Assembly: GCA_900545655.1 (NCBI GenBank)
Contig: UQZY01000012.1
Span: 1 to 50,700, forward strand
From: an uncultured Oscillospiraceae bacterium
GTDB lineage: Bacteria; Bacillota; Clostridia; Oscillospirales; Acutalibacteraceae
Reading direction: 5' to 3'
Length of the DNA stretch: 50,700 nt
Positions 41,948 through 50,700 of the stretch are shown here, one piece after another. Below the pieces are notes generated by a model that saw only the letters and a list, made by a program, of their open reading frames with translations, was not told the origin of the DNA and made no database searches. How positions within the stretch are numbered: the stretch's first letter is position 1; every line of letters begins with the position of its first letter. The position numbers were made by a program, and so were the translations under genes.

Positions 41948-43528
41948 ATGCACGAAAAAATATTGGTCCTTGATTTTGGCGGTCAGTACAACCAGCTTAT
42001 CGCAAGACGTGTGCGCGAGCAGAATGTTTTTGCCGAGGTTCTTTCGTATACGACGCCCCTTGATGAGATAAAGGCTAAGGGTTACAGGGGAATCATTTTT
42101 ACGGGCGGTCCGAACAGCGTATATGACGAGACATCCCCGACTTATACAAAAGAGATTTTTGAACTCGGAATTCCGGTCCTCGGAATATGCTACGGCGCCC
42201 AGCTTATCACACAACTGCTCGGCGGCAAGGTTGAAACTGCGCCGGTGAGTGAATACGGAAAGACAGATATCCAAATAGACGATCATAGCGGTCTTTTCAA
42301 AGATGTTGCTCTTGACTCTTTTTCGGAGGATGTGACCGGTTGTAAGGAAAAATCTCACACCGTTATGTGGATGAGCCATACGGATTATATCTCCACTCCG
42401 CCGGAGGGCTTTAAGATAACGGCGCACACGCCGGTTTGTCCGTGTGCCGCAATGGAAAATCCTGAGGATAAGTTCTATGCTGTTCAATTTCATCCTGAGG
42501 TTATGCATTCGAAAGAAGGCTCAAAGGTGATACGTGCCTTTGTTCTTGATGTATGCGGTTGCAGCGGTGACTGGAGAATGGATTCATTTGTCGAGACACA
42601 GATAAAGGAGATTCGTGAAAAGGTCGGAGACGGAAAGGTTCTCTGCGCGCTTTCCGGAGGCGTGGATTCATCCGTTGCGGCTGTTCTTCTATCAAAGGCT
42701 GTCGGCAAACAACTCACCTGCGTTTTTGTTGACCACGGACTTCTCCGTAAAAACGAGGGCGATGAGGTAGAGGCCGTATTCGGTCCCGAAGGACCTTATG
42801 ACCTTAACTTTATTAGGGTTAATGCGCAGGAGCGTTTTTATAAAAAACTTGCGGGTGTTACCGAGCCTGAGAAAAAGAGAAAGATAATCGGTGAAGAATT
42901 CATCCGTGTATTTGAAGAGGAAGCCAAAAAGATAGGCGCTGTGGATTTCCTTGTACAGGGCACCATTTACCCGGATGTTATAGAGAGCGGCCTTGGTAAG
43001 GCTGCTGTTATAAAGTCACATCACAATGTCGGAGGTCTTCCCGACTGTGTTGACTTCAAGGAGATAATTGAGCCTCTTCGTCTTCTCTTTAAAGACGAGG
43101 TTCGTAAGGTTGGACAGACTCTCGGAATTCCTGATTATCTTGTTTTCCGCCAGCCTTTCCCGGGTCCGGGACTCGGAATCCGTATCATCGGAGATATCAC
43201 TCCCGAAAAGGTACAGATTGTTCAGGACGCCGACTTTATCTACAGAGAGGAAATTGCAAAGGCCGGACTTGATAAATCCGTGAACCAGTACTTTGCGGCA
43301 CTTACAAACATGCGTTCTGTCGGAGTAATGGGAGACTTCAGAACCTACGACTACGCCGTTGTTCTGCGCGCTGTTACAACGTCAGACTTTATGACTGCCG
43401 AGTCCGCAGAGCTTCCGTGGGAGATTCTCGCAAGGGTTACCACCCGTATCGTAAACGAGGTTGCACACGTAAACCGCGTGCTCTATGATTTGACGGGTAA
43501 GCCCCCGGCTACGATAGAACTTGAATAA
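41948..43528 (+). CDS. guaA: GMP synthase (glutamine-hydrolysing)
   Basis: GuaA converts XMP to GMP with glutamine and ATP. The 526-residue protein has a class I glutaminase domain (1-200) with the nucleophile Cys in GIPVLGICYGAQLI and FHPEVMHSKEGS, then the PP-loop ATP pyrophosphatase domain ALSGGVDSSVAAVLLSKAVG, and the C-terminal dimerisation domain with RQPFPGPGLGIRIIG and RVLYDLTGKPPATIE. Nothing is missing. GGGAGAAAG precedes the ATG. Last of purB-purA-guaA; a terminator follows. Confidence 0.97.
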   Translation: MHEKILVLDFGGQYNQLIARRVREQNVFAEVLSYTTPLDEIKAKGYRGIIFTGGPNSVYDETSPTYTKEIFELGIPVLGICYGAQLITQLLGGKVETAPVSEYGKTDIQIDDHSGLFKDVALDSFSEDVTGCKEKSHTVMWMSHTDYISTPPEGFKITAHTPVCPCAAMENPEDKFYAVQFHPEVMHSKEGSKVIRAFVLDVCGCSGDWRMDSFVETQIKEIREKVGDGKVLCALSGGVDSSVAAVLLSKAVGKQLTCVFVDHGLLRKNEGDEVEAVFGPEGPYDLNFIRVNAQERFYKKLAGVTEPEKKRKIIGEEFIRVFEEEAKKIGAVDFLVQGTIYPDVIESGLGKAAVIKSHHNVGGLPDCVDFKEIIEPLRLLFKDEVRKVGQTLGIPDYLVFRQPFPGPGLGIRIIGDITPEKVQIVQDADFIYREEIAKAGLDKSVNQYFAALTNMRSVGVMGDFRTYDYAVVLRAVTTSDFMTAESAELPWEILARVTTRIVNEVAHVNRVLYDLTGKPPATIELE

Positions 43529-43554
43529 GGGATAGTATGAACCTATAAGTTAAA

Positions 43555-43592
43555 GGACATCACGAGATTTGTATCTTGTGGTGTCTTTTTTA
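43555..43592 (+). terminator. Terminator of the purB-purA-guaA run
   Basis: GGACATCACGAG pairs with CTTGTGGTGTCT, with G-T pairs, followed by seven T. Confidence 0.85.
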
Positions 43593-43724
43593 TTATAAGG
43601 AAAATAATTTTGTGGATTAAAAATGATAGAACTATGTGATATAATAGTACTTGATTTAGTGGCGGTCCGTTTTTATGGACTTTACATATGATATTATTGT
43701 TGTATAAAAAGTTGTGGAGGCCGA

Positions 43725-44771
43725 ATGATGAACATAGCTGATACAAAAAAATACAAAACTTCATTAATAAACAACAGACGTTATTTGGGAAATAAATATA
43801 AACTTCTTTCATTTATTACCAGCGTTGTTGAAGAAGAGTGCGACAGTATCAAAACAGTAGCAGATATATTTGCTGGGACGGGTGCTGTTTCATCTGCTTT
43901 TGCAGATAAAACGCTTATTACCAACGACTTAATGTACAGCAATTACATTTGCAATTATGCGTGGTTTGGAGCTGAACGTTATGACACAAAAAAAATAATT
44001 GATTATGTAATTAAGTATAATGAAAAAACAAATTGCGGCGAAAATTATATGACACATAATTTTTCTGATACTTATTTCAGCAAAAAAGACTGTGCAAAAA
44101 TCGGATATGTTCGTGAGGATATTGAGCAAAATTATAAAACTGGCAATTTGAACAATAGAGAAAGAGCAATTTTAATTACATCGCTTCTTTATGCAATGGA
44201 TAAAATTGCTGCGACTTGCGGTCACTATGATGCATACAGAAAAGGTGCAAATTTTGAAAGTTCGTTGGAATTATGTGTTCCTTTGGCAAATACGCTCAAC
44301 AACACTCAAAATCAATGTTTTAATGAAGATGCAAACAATCTTGTTAAGAGAATAAAGGCAGATCTCGTTTATATTGATCCTCCATACAATTCAAGACAGT
44401 ACTGTGATTCTTATCATTTGCTCGAAAATGTGTCGCGATGGGAAAAACCTGAGGTTTTTGGTGTTGCCAAAAAGATGGATAGGAGTGGAATGAAAAGTAA
44501 GTACTGTACCATCGGAGCGACAAAAGCATTTGAAACGTTGGTAAATGACATTAAAGCTAAGTATATCTTGCTTTCTTATAACAATATGGCTGAAAAAGGC
44601 AACTGTCGTTCTAATGCTAAAATTTCAGATAGTGATATTATGAATATACTAAGTCACAAAGGAACTGTGAAAGTTTTTGAAGAAAAATATAAGGCATTTA
44701 CAACTGGAAAATCAGAAATATCTGAAAATGCAGAAAGATTATTCTTATGTATTTGCCCTGATGAGGAGTAA
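43725..44771 (+). CDS. D12-class DNA N6-adenine methyltransferase 1
   Basis: A 348-residue SAM-dependent adenine methyltransferase. The Dam-like N-terminus is YLGNKYKLLSFI, the SAM-binding motif I is DIFAGTGAVSSAF (Asp47-Gly53), and the catalytic motif IV is YIDPPYNSRQYCDSYH (DPPY at 218-221). Order and motifs match the alpha (D12) class. GGAGG lies four bases before the first ATG and seven before the second, so the true start may be 43728. It is strikingly AT-rich and opens a three-gene restriction-modification unit; it presumably methylates one strand of an asymmetric site. Confidence 0.92.
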   Translation: MMNIADTKKYKTSLINNRRYLGNKYKLLSFITSVVEEECDSIKTVADIFAGTGAVSSAFADKTLITNDLMYSNYICNYAWFGAERYDTKKIIDYVIKYNEKTNCGENYMTHNFSDTYFSKKDCAKIGYVREDIEQNYKTGNLNNRERAILITSLLYAMDKIAATCGHYDAYRKGANFESSLELCVPLANTLNNTQNQCFNEDANNLVKRIKADLVYIDPPYNSRQYCDSYHLLENVSRWEKPEVFGVAKKMDRSGMKSKYCTIGATKAFETLVNDIKAKYILLSYNNMAEKGNCRSNAKISDSDIMNILSHKGTVKVFEEKYKAFTTGKSEISENAERLFLCICPDEE

Positions 44772-44777
44772 ATCAAT

Positions 44778-45698
44778 ATGATACAATCACCACTCAACTA
44801 TACGGGTGGCAAGTACAAGTTGTTACCTCAAATATTGCCATTGTTTCCTAAAAACATAAATGTGTTTTTGGATTTGTTTTGTGGCGGATGTAATGTTGGC
44901 ATCAATGTTGATTGTAACCAAGTCATATATAATGACTTAAATGAAAATCTGCTTCGCATATATAATACTTTCAAAGATTTAGATAAAGAAACTGTATTAA
45001 AGTGGATTTATGAAATCATAGAAAAGTATAGGTTATCCCTTGTTAGCAAAAATGGTTACGATTATTATGGCTGCGAGAGTAGCAAAGGGTTGGGCAATTA
45101 CAATAGAGATGGTTTTTTGAAAATGCGTGCGGATTTTAATCAGAAACGCACAAATGGGAACGTTGATTATTATTACTATGTTATGTTATATGTAATAATT
45201 GCATATGCCTTTAATAATCAAATACGATTTAATTCAAACGGTGAGTTTAATTTACCAGTTGGAAAAAGAGATTTCAATAAAAAAATGGAGCAAAAGCTTG
45301 TTGATTTTATTGATAGAATTCAAGAACAAAATTGTGCTTTCACATGTTGTGACTTTAGGGAGATTGATATATCTACATTAACGTCAAAAGATTTTGTATA
45401 TGTTGACCCACCATATTTGATCACTTGTGCCACATACAATGAGCAAGGTGGTTGGAACGAAAACGATGAAAGAGATTTACTCTCTTTCTTGGATGAACTA
45501 AATGGCAGAAACATTCGATTTGCCTTATCTAATGTGTTAAGAAGTAAAGGTAAGGAAAACAATATATTGATTGAATGGCTTGAAAAAAATGCGGATAAGT
45601 ACAAGACTGTAAAACTTAATTATAATTATTCGAATTCAAATTATCAGACAAAAGATAAAACTTCTTCTTCTGAAGAAGTTTTGATAATTAATTATTGA
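44778..45698 (+). CDS. D12-class DNA N6-adenine methyltransferase 2
   Basis: A second, non-identical adenine methyltransferase of 306 residues. It has SPLNYTGGKYKLLPQILPLF, motif I LDLFCGGCNVGINV (Asp32-Cys36) and motif IV VYVDPPYLITCATYNEQGGW (DPPY 210-213). GAGGAG precedes its ATG inside the end of the first gene. Type IIS enzymes with asymmetric sites need each strand modified separately, which explains two methylases ahead of one endonuclease. The 3' end overlaps the ribosome site of the endonuclease gene region by close packing (13-base gap). Confidence 0.93.
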   Translation: MIQSPLNYTGGKYKLLPQILPLFPKNINVFLDLFCGGCNVGINVDCNQVIYNDLNENLLRIYNTFKDLDKETVLKWIYEIIEKYRLSLVSKNGYDYYGCESSKGLGNYNRDGFLKMRADFNQKRTNGNVDYYYYVMLYVIIAYAFNNQIRFNSNGEFNLPVGKRDFNKKMEQKLVDFIDRIQEQNCAFTCCDFREIDISTLTSKDFVYVDPPYLITCATYNEQGGWNENDERDLLSFLDELNGRNIRFALSNVLRSKGKENNILIEWLEKNADKYKTVKLNYNYSNSNYQTKDKTSSSEEVLIINY

Positions 45699-45711
45699 GA
45701 GGAATGCGGTT

Positions 45712-47682
45712 ATGCCAAATGTGATTCCGTATAAAAGCTTTTGTTGGAGCTTGGGGACTACGAGTTTCAGAACGAAAAACTTTAATAAAACCATTGAAGA
45801 ACAACTTGCTCTGTTAGACGATTTTTGGTCTCTTGAAGAAAATAAAAATGAGACCTGGTCGGGAAATAAAGATTTACAAACCCGTTATTATGATTTTATG
45901 CAATCTAAAGGGTTTGTGGAAGGCAATGCCGAAAACAAACCCAAAGACGCACGTGAAAAAACATCGGGCTTGGTTGATATTGGCTTAATTGATGAAGGAA
46001 GAAAATTGAGCAATGCAGGAAAAGCGTTGCTTAAAATCAGCTTTGAAAATGATTTTTCTTCCGATAATCAATTTCAAATAGCAAAGGATAGTTTTATCTA
46101 TTTGAAGCAGCTGTTAAAAACATATTACATTTTAGACGGACATACTGTGCGTCCGTTTATGGTATTGATTCATTTATTGGATAAATTCGATTATTTAACA
46201 CTTGATGAATATACATATTTGTTACCCTTATGCATTGGAGAAAATGAAACTGCTGAAATCATCGAAGGTATTTCAAAGTTACGCTCCGCCAGTACATCTA
46301 TTGACCAGATTATTATAGACCGCTTAATAGATATGTCCAATTACAAAACAGCGTTAGATTATCTCCTTGAAAACGAGGTTACACAAGAGTTAATATGTGA
46401 AATAGGTCTTAATAGGAAAAGTAGGCAATACGATAAGCCATATTATAAACTTTATAATGCGCTTTTTGATGCGTTTGTAAATAACAGCGACGAAAGCATT
46501 TCGGCGGTGTATCTTGCTACTAAAGATATTAATATTGGAAAATGGTGGCGTAGCTATTTATTTGATACTGCTTCTGAGGCGGCTATTAAGAAAAATCCGT
46601 CGGCACATCTAAAGCAAACTGTGTTTAATAATATTTCCGACGAAGCAAGCTTCAAGAAAACATTTTTTAACATAATGCATCTTTTTAAGGCAAAGGCTAC
46701 GCTATCGGATTATCTTGATTTAAACCGCCGATATATTAAAACAACAGATGTGGTTTTGTTTGAAGATAATACGATAAAACTCGATATTATCCCTAAACAT
46801 TTTTTTAAGGCAATTGCGGAAAGATTGTATTTAGATGCATTCAGTGTGTCTGATTTGCTACATGAAGATTGTGATATGTCAGAGATATCCGAATGTCTTG
46901 TGGTAAGTGATGAAACTATTGTTGCCGGTATTAATGAAGAGCTTGGTATAAGTATTTCTGATATGCAGTCAGCTAGGGAAGTTTTGGAAATAAGGCGTTA
47001 TAGGAGATTGCAGAATCTTATTGATACTAAGTTTACAGATGATAATTTGCTGTTATTACTCGATTGCTTTGAAAATAGAAGAGATGATGAAATCAGAAAT
47101 ATAGTTACCGACAATGCAGATATACCTACAATTTTCGAATATGTATTAGGAATCTTATGGTATAAAGCAAGTGAGCGAAATGGAAAAATTCTTGAGTATA
47201 TGAAGCTTTCACTTGATGCAGAATTATTACCTAAAACTCATGCTTCCGGAGGAGAGGCTGATATTGTTTATGAGTATGAAGCAACAGATTTTTATCCAAG
47301 ACACACCCTATTGCTTGAAGCAACACTCGCCGATAGTACAAATCAGCGTAGAATGGAAATGGAACCGGTGTCGAGACATTTAGGCATGCATTTAATACGC
47401 ACCGGTAATATGAATTCTTATTGCGTATTTGCTACAAACTATCTCAACATAAATGTTATTTCTGATTTCCGTAGTAGAAAGATAACTCCGTTTTATGATC
47501 CACAAGACTATTCAAAGTCTGTAACAGGAATGAAAATTATTCCTTTGCAAACATCTGAACTGAAAAAAATTGTTTCACAGGGCATAACCTACAAAGAATT
47601 ATATCCGATGTTTGAAGTGGCTTTTGATTCTGTTTTGCCACCTCATGAATGGTATGAAAAGTGCATCAACATTATAGAATAA
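45712..47682 (+). CDS. AlwI-family type IIS restriction endonuclease
   Basis: A 656-residue endonuclease. The start IPYKSFCWSLGTTSFRTKNF followed by NKTIEEQLALLDDFW is the mark of the AlwI/BstNBI/MlyI/PleI family, which cuts a few bases outside five-base asymmetric sites. The N-terminal two thirds bind DNA. The PD-(D/E)xK-type catalytic region near the C-terminus shows GGEADIVYEYEAT (Asp517), TLLLEATLAD (Glu536) and RRMEMEPVSRHLG (Glu549/Glu551), so the nuclease site looks intact. Some relatives are natural nickases because they fail to dimerise; sequence alone does not decide. AT-rich like its two methylases, with which it forms a horizontally acquired unit. Confidence 0.9.
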   Translation: MPNVIPYKSFCWSLGTTSFRTKNFNKTIEEQLALLDDFWSLEENKNETWSGNKDLQTRYYDFMQSKGFVEGNAENKPKDAREKTSGLVDIGLIDEGRKLSNAGKALLKISFENDFSSDNQFQIAKDSFIYLKQLLKTYYILDGHTVRPFMVLIHLLDKFDYLTLDEYTYLLPLCIGENETAEIIEGISKLRSASTSIDQIIIDRLIDMSNYKTALDYLLENEVTQELICEIGLNRKSRQYDKPYYKLYNALFDAFVNNSDESISAVYLATKDINIGKWWRSYLFDTASEAAIKKNPSAHLKQTVFNNISDEASFKKTFFNIMHLFKAKATLSDYLDLNRRYIKTTDVVLFEDNTIKLDIIPKHFFKAIAERLYLDAFSVSDLLHEDCDMSEISECLVVSDETIVAGINEELGISISDMQSAREVLEIRRYRRLQNLIDTKFTDDNLLLLLDCFENRRDDEIRNIVTDNADIPTIFEYVLGILWYKASERNGKILEYMKLSLDAELLPKTHASGGEADIVYEYEATDFYPRHTLLLEATLADSTNQRRMEMEPVSRHLGMHLIRTGNMNSYCVFATNYLNINVISDFRSRKITPFYDPQDYSKSVTGMKIIPLQTSELKKIVSQGITYKELYPMFEVAFDSVLPPHEWYEKCINIIE

Positions 47683-47791
47683 AATAGCATTGCTATTGCT
47701 TTCTGCAGAAAAATGGACGGTAGATTTATAGATGCATGTATAAAAATTAGACAAAACCGATTAATGATGTTTTTTATAGAGAATAAAAACA

Positions 47792-47819
47792 CAACAGGCT
47801 GCGGCACCGCAGCCTGTTG
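47792..47819 (-). terminator. Terminator of the SDR gene
   Basis: A perfect 13-bp stem (CAACAGGCTGCGG with its complement) and 2-nt apex is followed on the minus strand by TGTTTTTATT. It can also slow transcription from the restriction genes on the plus strand. Confidence 0.85.
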
Positions 47820-47852
47820 CCCTTTGTTTGGAGATGAATTCAAAACATGAGG

Positions 47853-48635
47853 TTAGAGTGTAAGGTCGAGAGAGTCCTTAAACCTTTCGCCTCCGTCTAT
47901 TGTAAGGTCAGCTCCCGTAACGTATTTTGCCTCATCACTCGCAAGGTATAGAACTCCGTATGCAATGTCGTCGGGCTCGCCGAGATGACCAATGGCTGTT
48001 TTATTTATACATGCTTTAAGTACAGCGGGTTTTTCCGTAATAAGCTCGGTCATAGGAGTAACGATTGTTCCCGGGATAATTGTGTTTACTCGGATGCCGT
48101 GTTTACCGAGTGCTTGTGCTGCACCTCTTGTGAGGGAAACAACACCGCCCTTTGACATACAGTATGAGTTAAAGTCAACGCCTACCACTGCTGCAAGAGA
48201 TGATACATTGACAACAGAACCCTTACCTGCCTTTATCATTATCGGAACTACGGTTTTCATTCCGACAAAAGGGCCCCATGCGTTTGTGTTCATTATCGAG
48301 TCAAAGTCCTCTTTTGTTGTGTTGTCGTAGTGAAGCCCCTTTGAGCCGACTCCTGCATTGTTTACAAGTATGTCGATTGTGCCGAATTTTTCTACTGTTT
48401 CCTTGACTACCTTTTTCCAGTCGTCTTCAGATGCAACATCGAGTTTCATGCCGACGGCTGTTCCTTCTCCGAAATCTGCATTGATTTTGTCTACGACGGC
48501 GGCGAGCTTATCGAGCGATCTTCCCGTTGTTGCGACAACCTTTGCGCCTTCTTTAGCGAAAAGATATGCCTCTGCCGCACCTTGTCCGTATGATGCGCCT
48601 GTGATGATAACAATTTTGTTTTTTACTCTATCCAT
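47853..48635 (-). CDS. Short-chain dehydrogenase/reductase (SDR) family oxidoreductase
   Basis: A 260-residue classical SDR, NAD(P)-dependent. The coenzyme site is IITGASYGQGAAEAYLFAKE (TGxxxGxG), followed by NNAGVGSKG, the catalytic Ser in NVSSLAAVVG and the YxxxK pair in SYCMSKGG, and VNTIIPGTIVTPMT. The C-terminus ADLTIDGGERF is typical. Substrate is unknown; bile acid, sugar or hydroxy-acid dehydrogenases share this fold. ATG 48635 follows GGGAGG. Divergent from the interrupted LysR gene, its likely former regulator. Confidence 0.92.
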   Translation of the reverse strand: MDRVKNKIVIITGASYGQGAAEAYLFAKEGAKVVATTGRSLDKLAAVVDKINADFGEGTAVGMKLDVASEDDWKKVVKETVEKFGTIDILVNNAGVGSKGLHYDNTTKEDFDSIMNTNAWGPFVGMKTVVPIMIKAGKGSVVNVSSLAAVVGVDFNSYCMSKGGVVSLTRGAAQALGKHGIRVNTIIPGTIVTPMTELITEKPAVLKACINKTAIGHLGEPDDIAYGVLYLASDEAKYVTGADLTIDGGERFKDSLDLTL

Positions 48636-48671
48636 TTTTTTCCTCCCTTTTGTGAGAAAATCCCATAACAC

Positions 48672-48856
48672 GGATCGGGGGTCAAAATTAACTTGATTTT
48701 AAACCCCTCTGTACTTATTTTAAAATAACACTTTATTTTTGTGAAATACTTATATATAATCAAAAATATAGCATTATAAAAAAATTTTATATATCTATTC
48801 CATGTCTATATATCACAGACGAAAGTATAAACGGCAATCTACTGAGGTGACGTATT
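48672..48856. promoter_or_regulatory. AT-rich divergent control region between SDR and LysR genes
   Basis: About 185 bases, strongly AT-rich with several TATAAT-like boxes and partly palindromic ATATATAAT/ATTATA stretches. It should hold both promoters and the LysR-type site (T-N11-A), but no single -35/-10 pair stands out. Confidence 0.4.
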
Positions 48857-49753
48857 ATGACCATTCAACAGATTGAATATTTTGAAGAGGTATTCAGAAT
48901 ACGCGGTATGCGAAAGGCGGCGGAAAAGCTTTATGTTTCACAGCCCGCCATCTCTACCGTAATTAAAAATCTGGAAAAAGAGCTTGGTGTGACTTTGTTT
49001 TTGAGAAGCAGTCCCCTTATTCCGACCGAAGCCGGAATGAAATTTCACGAGCTTGCCTCTGACCTCCTTGCGCGCAGAGACAGCATGACAGATGAAATGA
49101 TGGCTTTTAAAAACAAGGCCCGTCCTTTTGATGCGGGTTTTTCCGTGGTTTCCAGACAACTTCTCAATATCCCCGCAGATCAGATAATCAAGGGAAATCC
49201 CCTGCTGAAATCACTCGATTTCTATTCGGGCTCATATCTGAAAGAACGTGTTCTTGACCACAAGATGGATATTGCGATAATTGCCGCGGTTCAGAACATG
49301 GATCACATTGAAGAGTAATTCAATTATATGAAGCTTATGAGCACCTCGATAAGCTTTTATGTCAGTAAGGACAATCCTCTTTCGTCTCTTAAGTCAATTT
49401 CTTCGGAGCAGATTAAAAATAAGCCTCTGGGAGCGTTTTCGGATGAGCCTATAAGCAGGGAGGATTATTTAAAGACGATGAGCTATCTTGTCGGAAGTGA
49501 ACTTAATAATCCAGTTCCGTTTTTAACTTCAAATCTTACCGAGATTGAGGTTTATATCGCCAATGGATCGCTTTGCGCAGTGATGCTCGACGGGATGTTT
49601 AAAAATAACAGGAGAATAAAGGCTGTGCCCATAGAGTGCGACCGAAAGGTGGATATCATGGCTATATGGAACAAGGATCATTATCTGTCAATTGCGGAGA
49701 GCAGGATGATAAAGGGTCTTGAGAAATATGTTTCAATTATAAAAAAGAGGTGA
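48857..49753 (+). pseudogene. LysR-family regulator interrupted by one in-frame stop
   Basis: The first part (48857-49318) encodes the winged helix-turn-helix: TIQQIEYFEEVFRIRGMRKA, LYVSQPAISTVIKNLEKELG, LFLRSSPLIPTEAGM. A TAA at 49316-49318 ends it after 153 residues, but the same reading frame continues (FNYMKLMSTSISFYVSKDNP) to 49753 with the second half of the effector domain. Joined, the 298 codons match the normal LysR length, so a single nonsense change is the simplest reading. A truncated DNA-binding fragment could still be made, or the stop may be a sequence error. GAGGTGA precedes the ATG. Confidence 0.85.
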
Positions 49754-49759
49754 GCTTCG

Positions 49760-50428
49760 CTGGAACCGATAGCAGTTATACATACAAACCTAGAAGGAAA
49801 ATTCGGAGTGCCGAGGCAGGGCGGTGTTGTGCCGAAGCTTTACGGACGCATAACCCTTTTACCGAAATACAGAGTGCCGGAGGCGATTTACGGTCTTGAC
49901 GGTTTCTCGCACATATGGCTTCTGTGGGACTTTTCGGAGTCACACTGTGACGACGAAAGCGGTGTTTGGTCGCCTACGGTTCGCCCTCCGAGGCTTGGAG
50001 GAAATAAGCGTATGGGTGTATTTGCCACACGCTCTCCGTTTCGTCCGAACAGTATCGGATTATCCGTGGTGAAGCTTGAAAAAATTGATTTTCCGGACAT
50101 ATACGTGTCGGGGGTTGACCTTATGGACGGTACACCTATATACGACATAAAACCGTATATTCCGTATGCCGATTGTCACGAGGATGCGGTGGGCGGATAT
50201 GCTGACCGCGAAAGCGGTCACAGGCTTGATGTTGTGTTTCCCGATGAAATGCTGGAGCTGATTCCCGACGAAAAACGGCAGGCGGCGTCGGATTGTCTTG
50301 CCGACGACCCGCGCCCTGCCTATCAGAATGATCCCGCGCGGATTTACAGTATGGCTTTTGCGGGGTTTGACATACGTTTCACAATTGACGGCGATGTTCT
50401 CAGAGTGACGGAAGTCGTCAGACGGTGA
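49760..50428 (+). CDS. trmO: tRNA m6t6A37 methyltransferase TrmO (TsaA/YaeB family)
   Basis: TrmO adds a SAM methyl group to N6 of t6A37 in some tRNAs. The 222-residue protein reads LEPIAVIHTNLEGKFGVPRQ at the start, then GLDGFSHIWLLWDFSES, FATRSPFRPNSIGLSVVKLE and DLMDGTPIYDIKPYIPY, all conserved in the family. The conserved N-terminal strand begins before the first GTG (49808); the only codon fitting both it and the upstream GAGGTGAG is CTG at 49760. It begins seven bases after the LysR frame ends, in the same frame. It overlaps the convergent partial gene by eleven bases. Confidence 0.9.
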   Translation: MEPIAVIHTNLEGKFGVPRQGGVVPKLYGRITLLPKYRVPEAIYGLDGFSHIWLLWDFSESHCDDESGVWSPTVRPPRLGGNKRMGVFATRSPFRPNSIGLSVVKLEKIDFPDIYVSGVDLMDGTPIYDIKPYIPYADCHEDAVGGYADRESGHRLDVVFPDEMLELIPDEKRQAASDCLADDPRPAYQNDPARIYSMAFAGFDIRFTIDGDVLRVTEVVRR

Positions 50429-50700
50429 GACTGAAGCAGCTTGTTTCGCTGTCGATATAATGGCAGGTGAATCTGGCACGCAGTTTGCGTGAGCCGCCGG
50501 ATGTCAGTGCGATGTCCTCCGGAAGAACAAAACGAATGCCCTGAACGAGTATATCCGCCGGCGCGTCACCGCTCTGACCGGGAACCGTCATACAGCGCAG
50601 TCCGCGTCGCTGCTCGGTTCCGGCAGTGTCAAGCTCGGTGAGCAGAGCTGCGAGAGCAACGCGCTTTTTCGGACATACGTTTTTAAGTGTCACATCAATG
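50418..50700 (-). CDS. C-terminal part of an unrecognised protein (5' end outside window)
   Basis: The frame is open to the window edge; the visible 93 residues begin IDVTLKNVCPKKRVALAALL and continue TELDTAGTEQRRGLRCMTVP, DILVQGIRFVLPEDIAL and end FTCHYIDSETSCFSLTV. Alternating hydrophobic and polar residues suggest a beta-sandwich domain, perhaps of a surface or adhesion protein, but no family is certain. The ATG-like GTG inside the frame is not taken as the start because the frame continues upstream. It converges on trmO. Confidence 0.6.
   Translation of the reverse strand, partial: IDVTLKNVCPKKRVALAALLTELDTAGTEQRRGLRCMTVPGQSGDAPADILVQGIRFVLPEDIALTSGGSRKLRARFTCHYIDSETSCFSLTV

Noticed and set aside
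43529..47851. Prophage or transposon carrying the restriction genes
   Set aside because: No integrase, transposase or terminal repeats are visible; only the three restriction-modification genes are present.

Overview
The window reads as a chromosomal segment of a low-to-mid GC Firmicute of class Clostridia. The evidence is the gene order SRP RNA-dnaX-ybaB-recR-smpB, the rpsF-ssb-rpsR operon, strong AGGAGG ribosome sites, TTGACA/TATAAT promoters, frequent TTG/GTG starts and a C1-A72 initiator tRNA. Genus cannot be read from sequence alone.

Layout. 1-3.7 kb (minus): smpB (cut by the window edge), recR, ybaB/ebfC, dnaX and the small SRP RNA. 3.7-7.6 kb (plus): rlmB-like rRNA methyltransferase and a 1000-residue membrane protein shaped like a P1B-type ATPase but with the catalytic motifs lost. 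7.9-10.2 kb (minus): rpsR, ssb, rpsF with an S6:S18-type leader, and prfB without a frameshift site. 10.2-17.1 kb (plus): a zinc-ribbon/DUF2628-type membrane protein, glmU, pth, mfd. 17.1-22.3 kb: a TetR regulator divergent from a sugar-type symporter, a UroD-family protein, a 46-residue small protein and an SLC13-type anion transporter. 22.5-25.8 kb: an ABC exporter pair, a coiled-coil membrane protein, an unassigned ~195-nt RNA with its own promoter and terminator, a small membrane protein and tRNA-fMet. 26-27.4 kb: a small accessory patch with an unknown protein and an XRE regulator. 27.6-29.9 kb: an ArsB/NhaD-type permease and a DegV protein.

30.1-43.5 kb is mostly purine metabolism. A guanine-type riboswitch with an enlarged P3 loop precedes xpt, followed by a BMP-type nucleoside ABC transporter (lipoprotein, double ATPase, two permeases) and later purB, purA and guaA. 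Between them, on the minus strand, lies a three-gene signalling operon: HD-GYP protein, short CheA-like kinase, CheY-like receiver.

43.7-47.7 kb is an AT-rich island with a complete restriction-modification system: two D12-class adenine methyltransferases and an AlwI-family endonuclease. The right end holds an SDR oxidoreductase, a divergent LysR gene interrupted by one in-frame stop, trmO with a probable CTG start, and the C-terminal end of an unrecognised protein.

The most interesting items are the degenerate P-type ATPase-like protein, the xpt riboswitch whose P3 loop is perfectly complementary to the base of the downstream terminator, the orphan RNA at 24.9 kb, the receptor-independent CheA-like/HD-GYP/CheY operon, and the UroD/transporter cluster with a conserved-looking micro-ORF.
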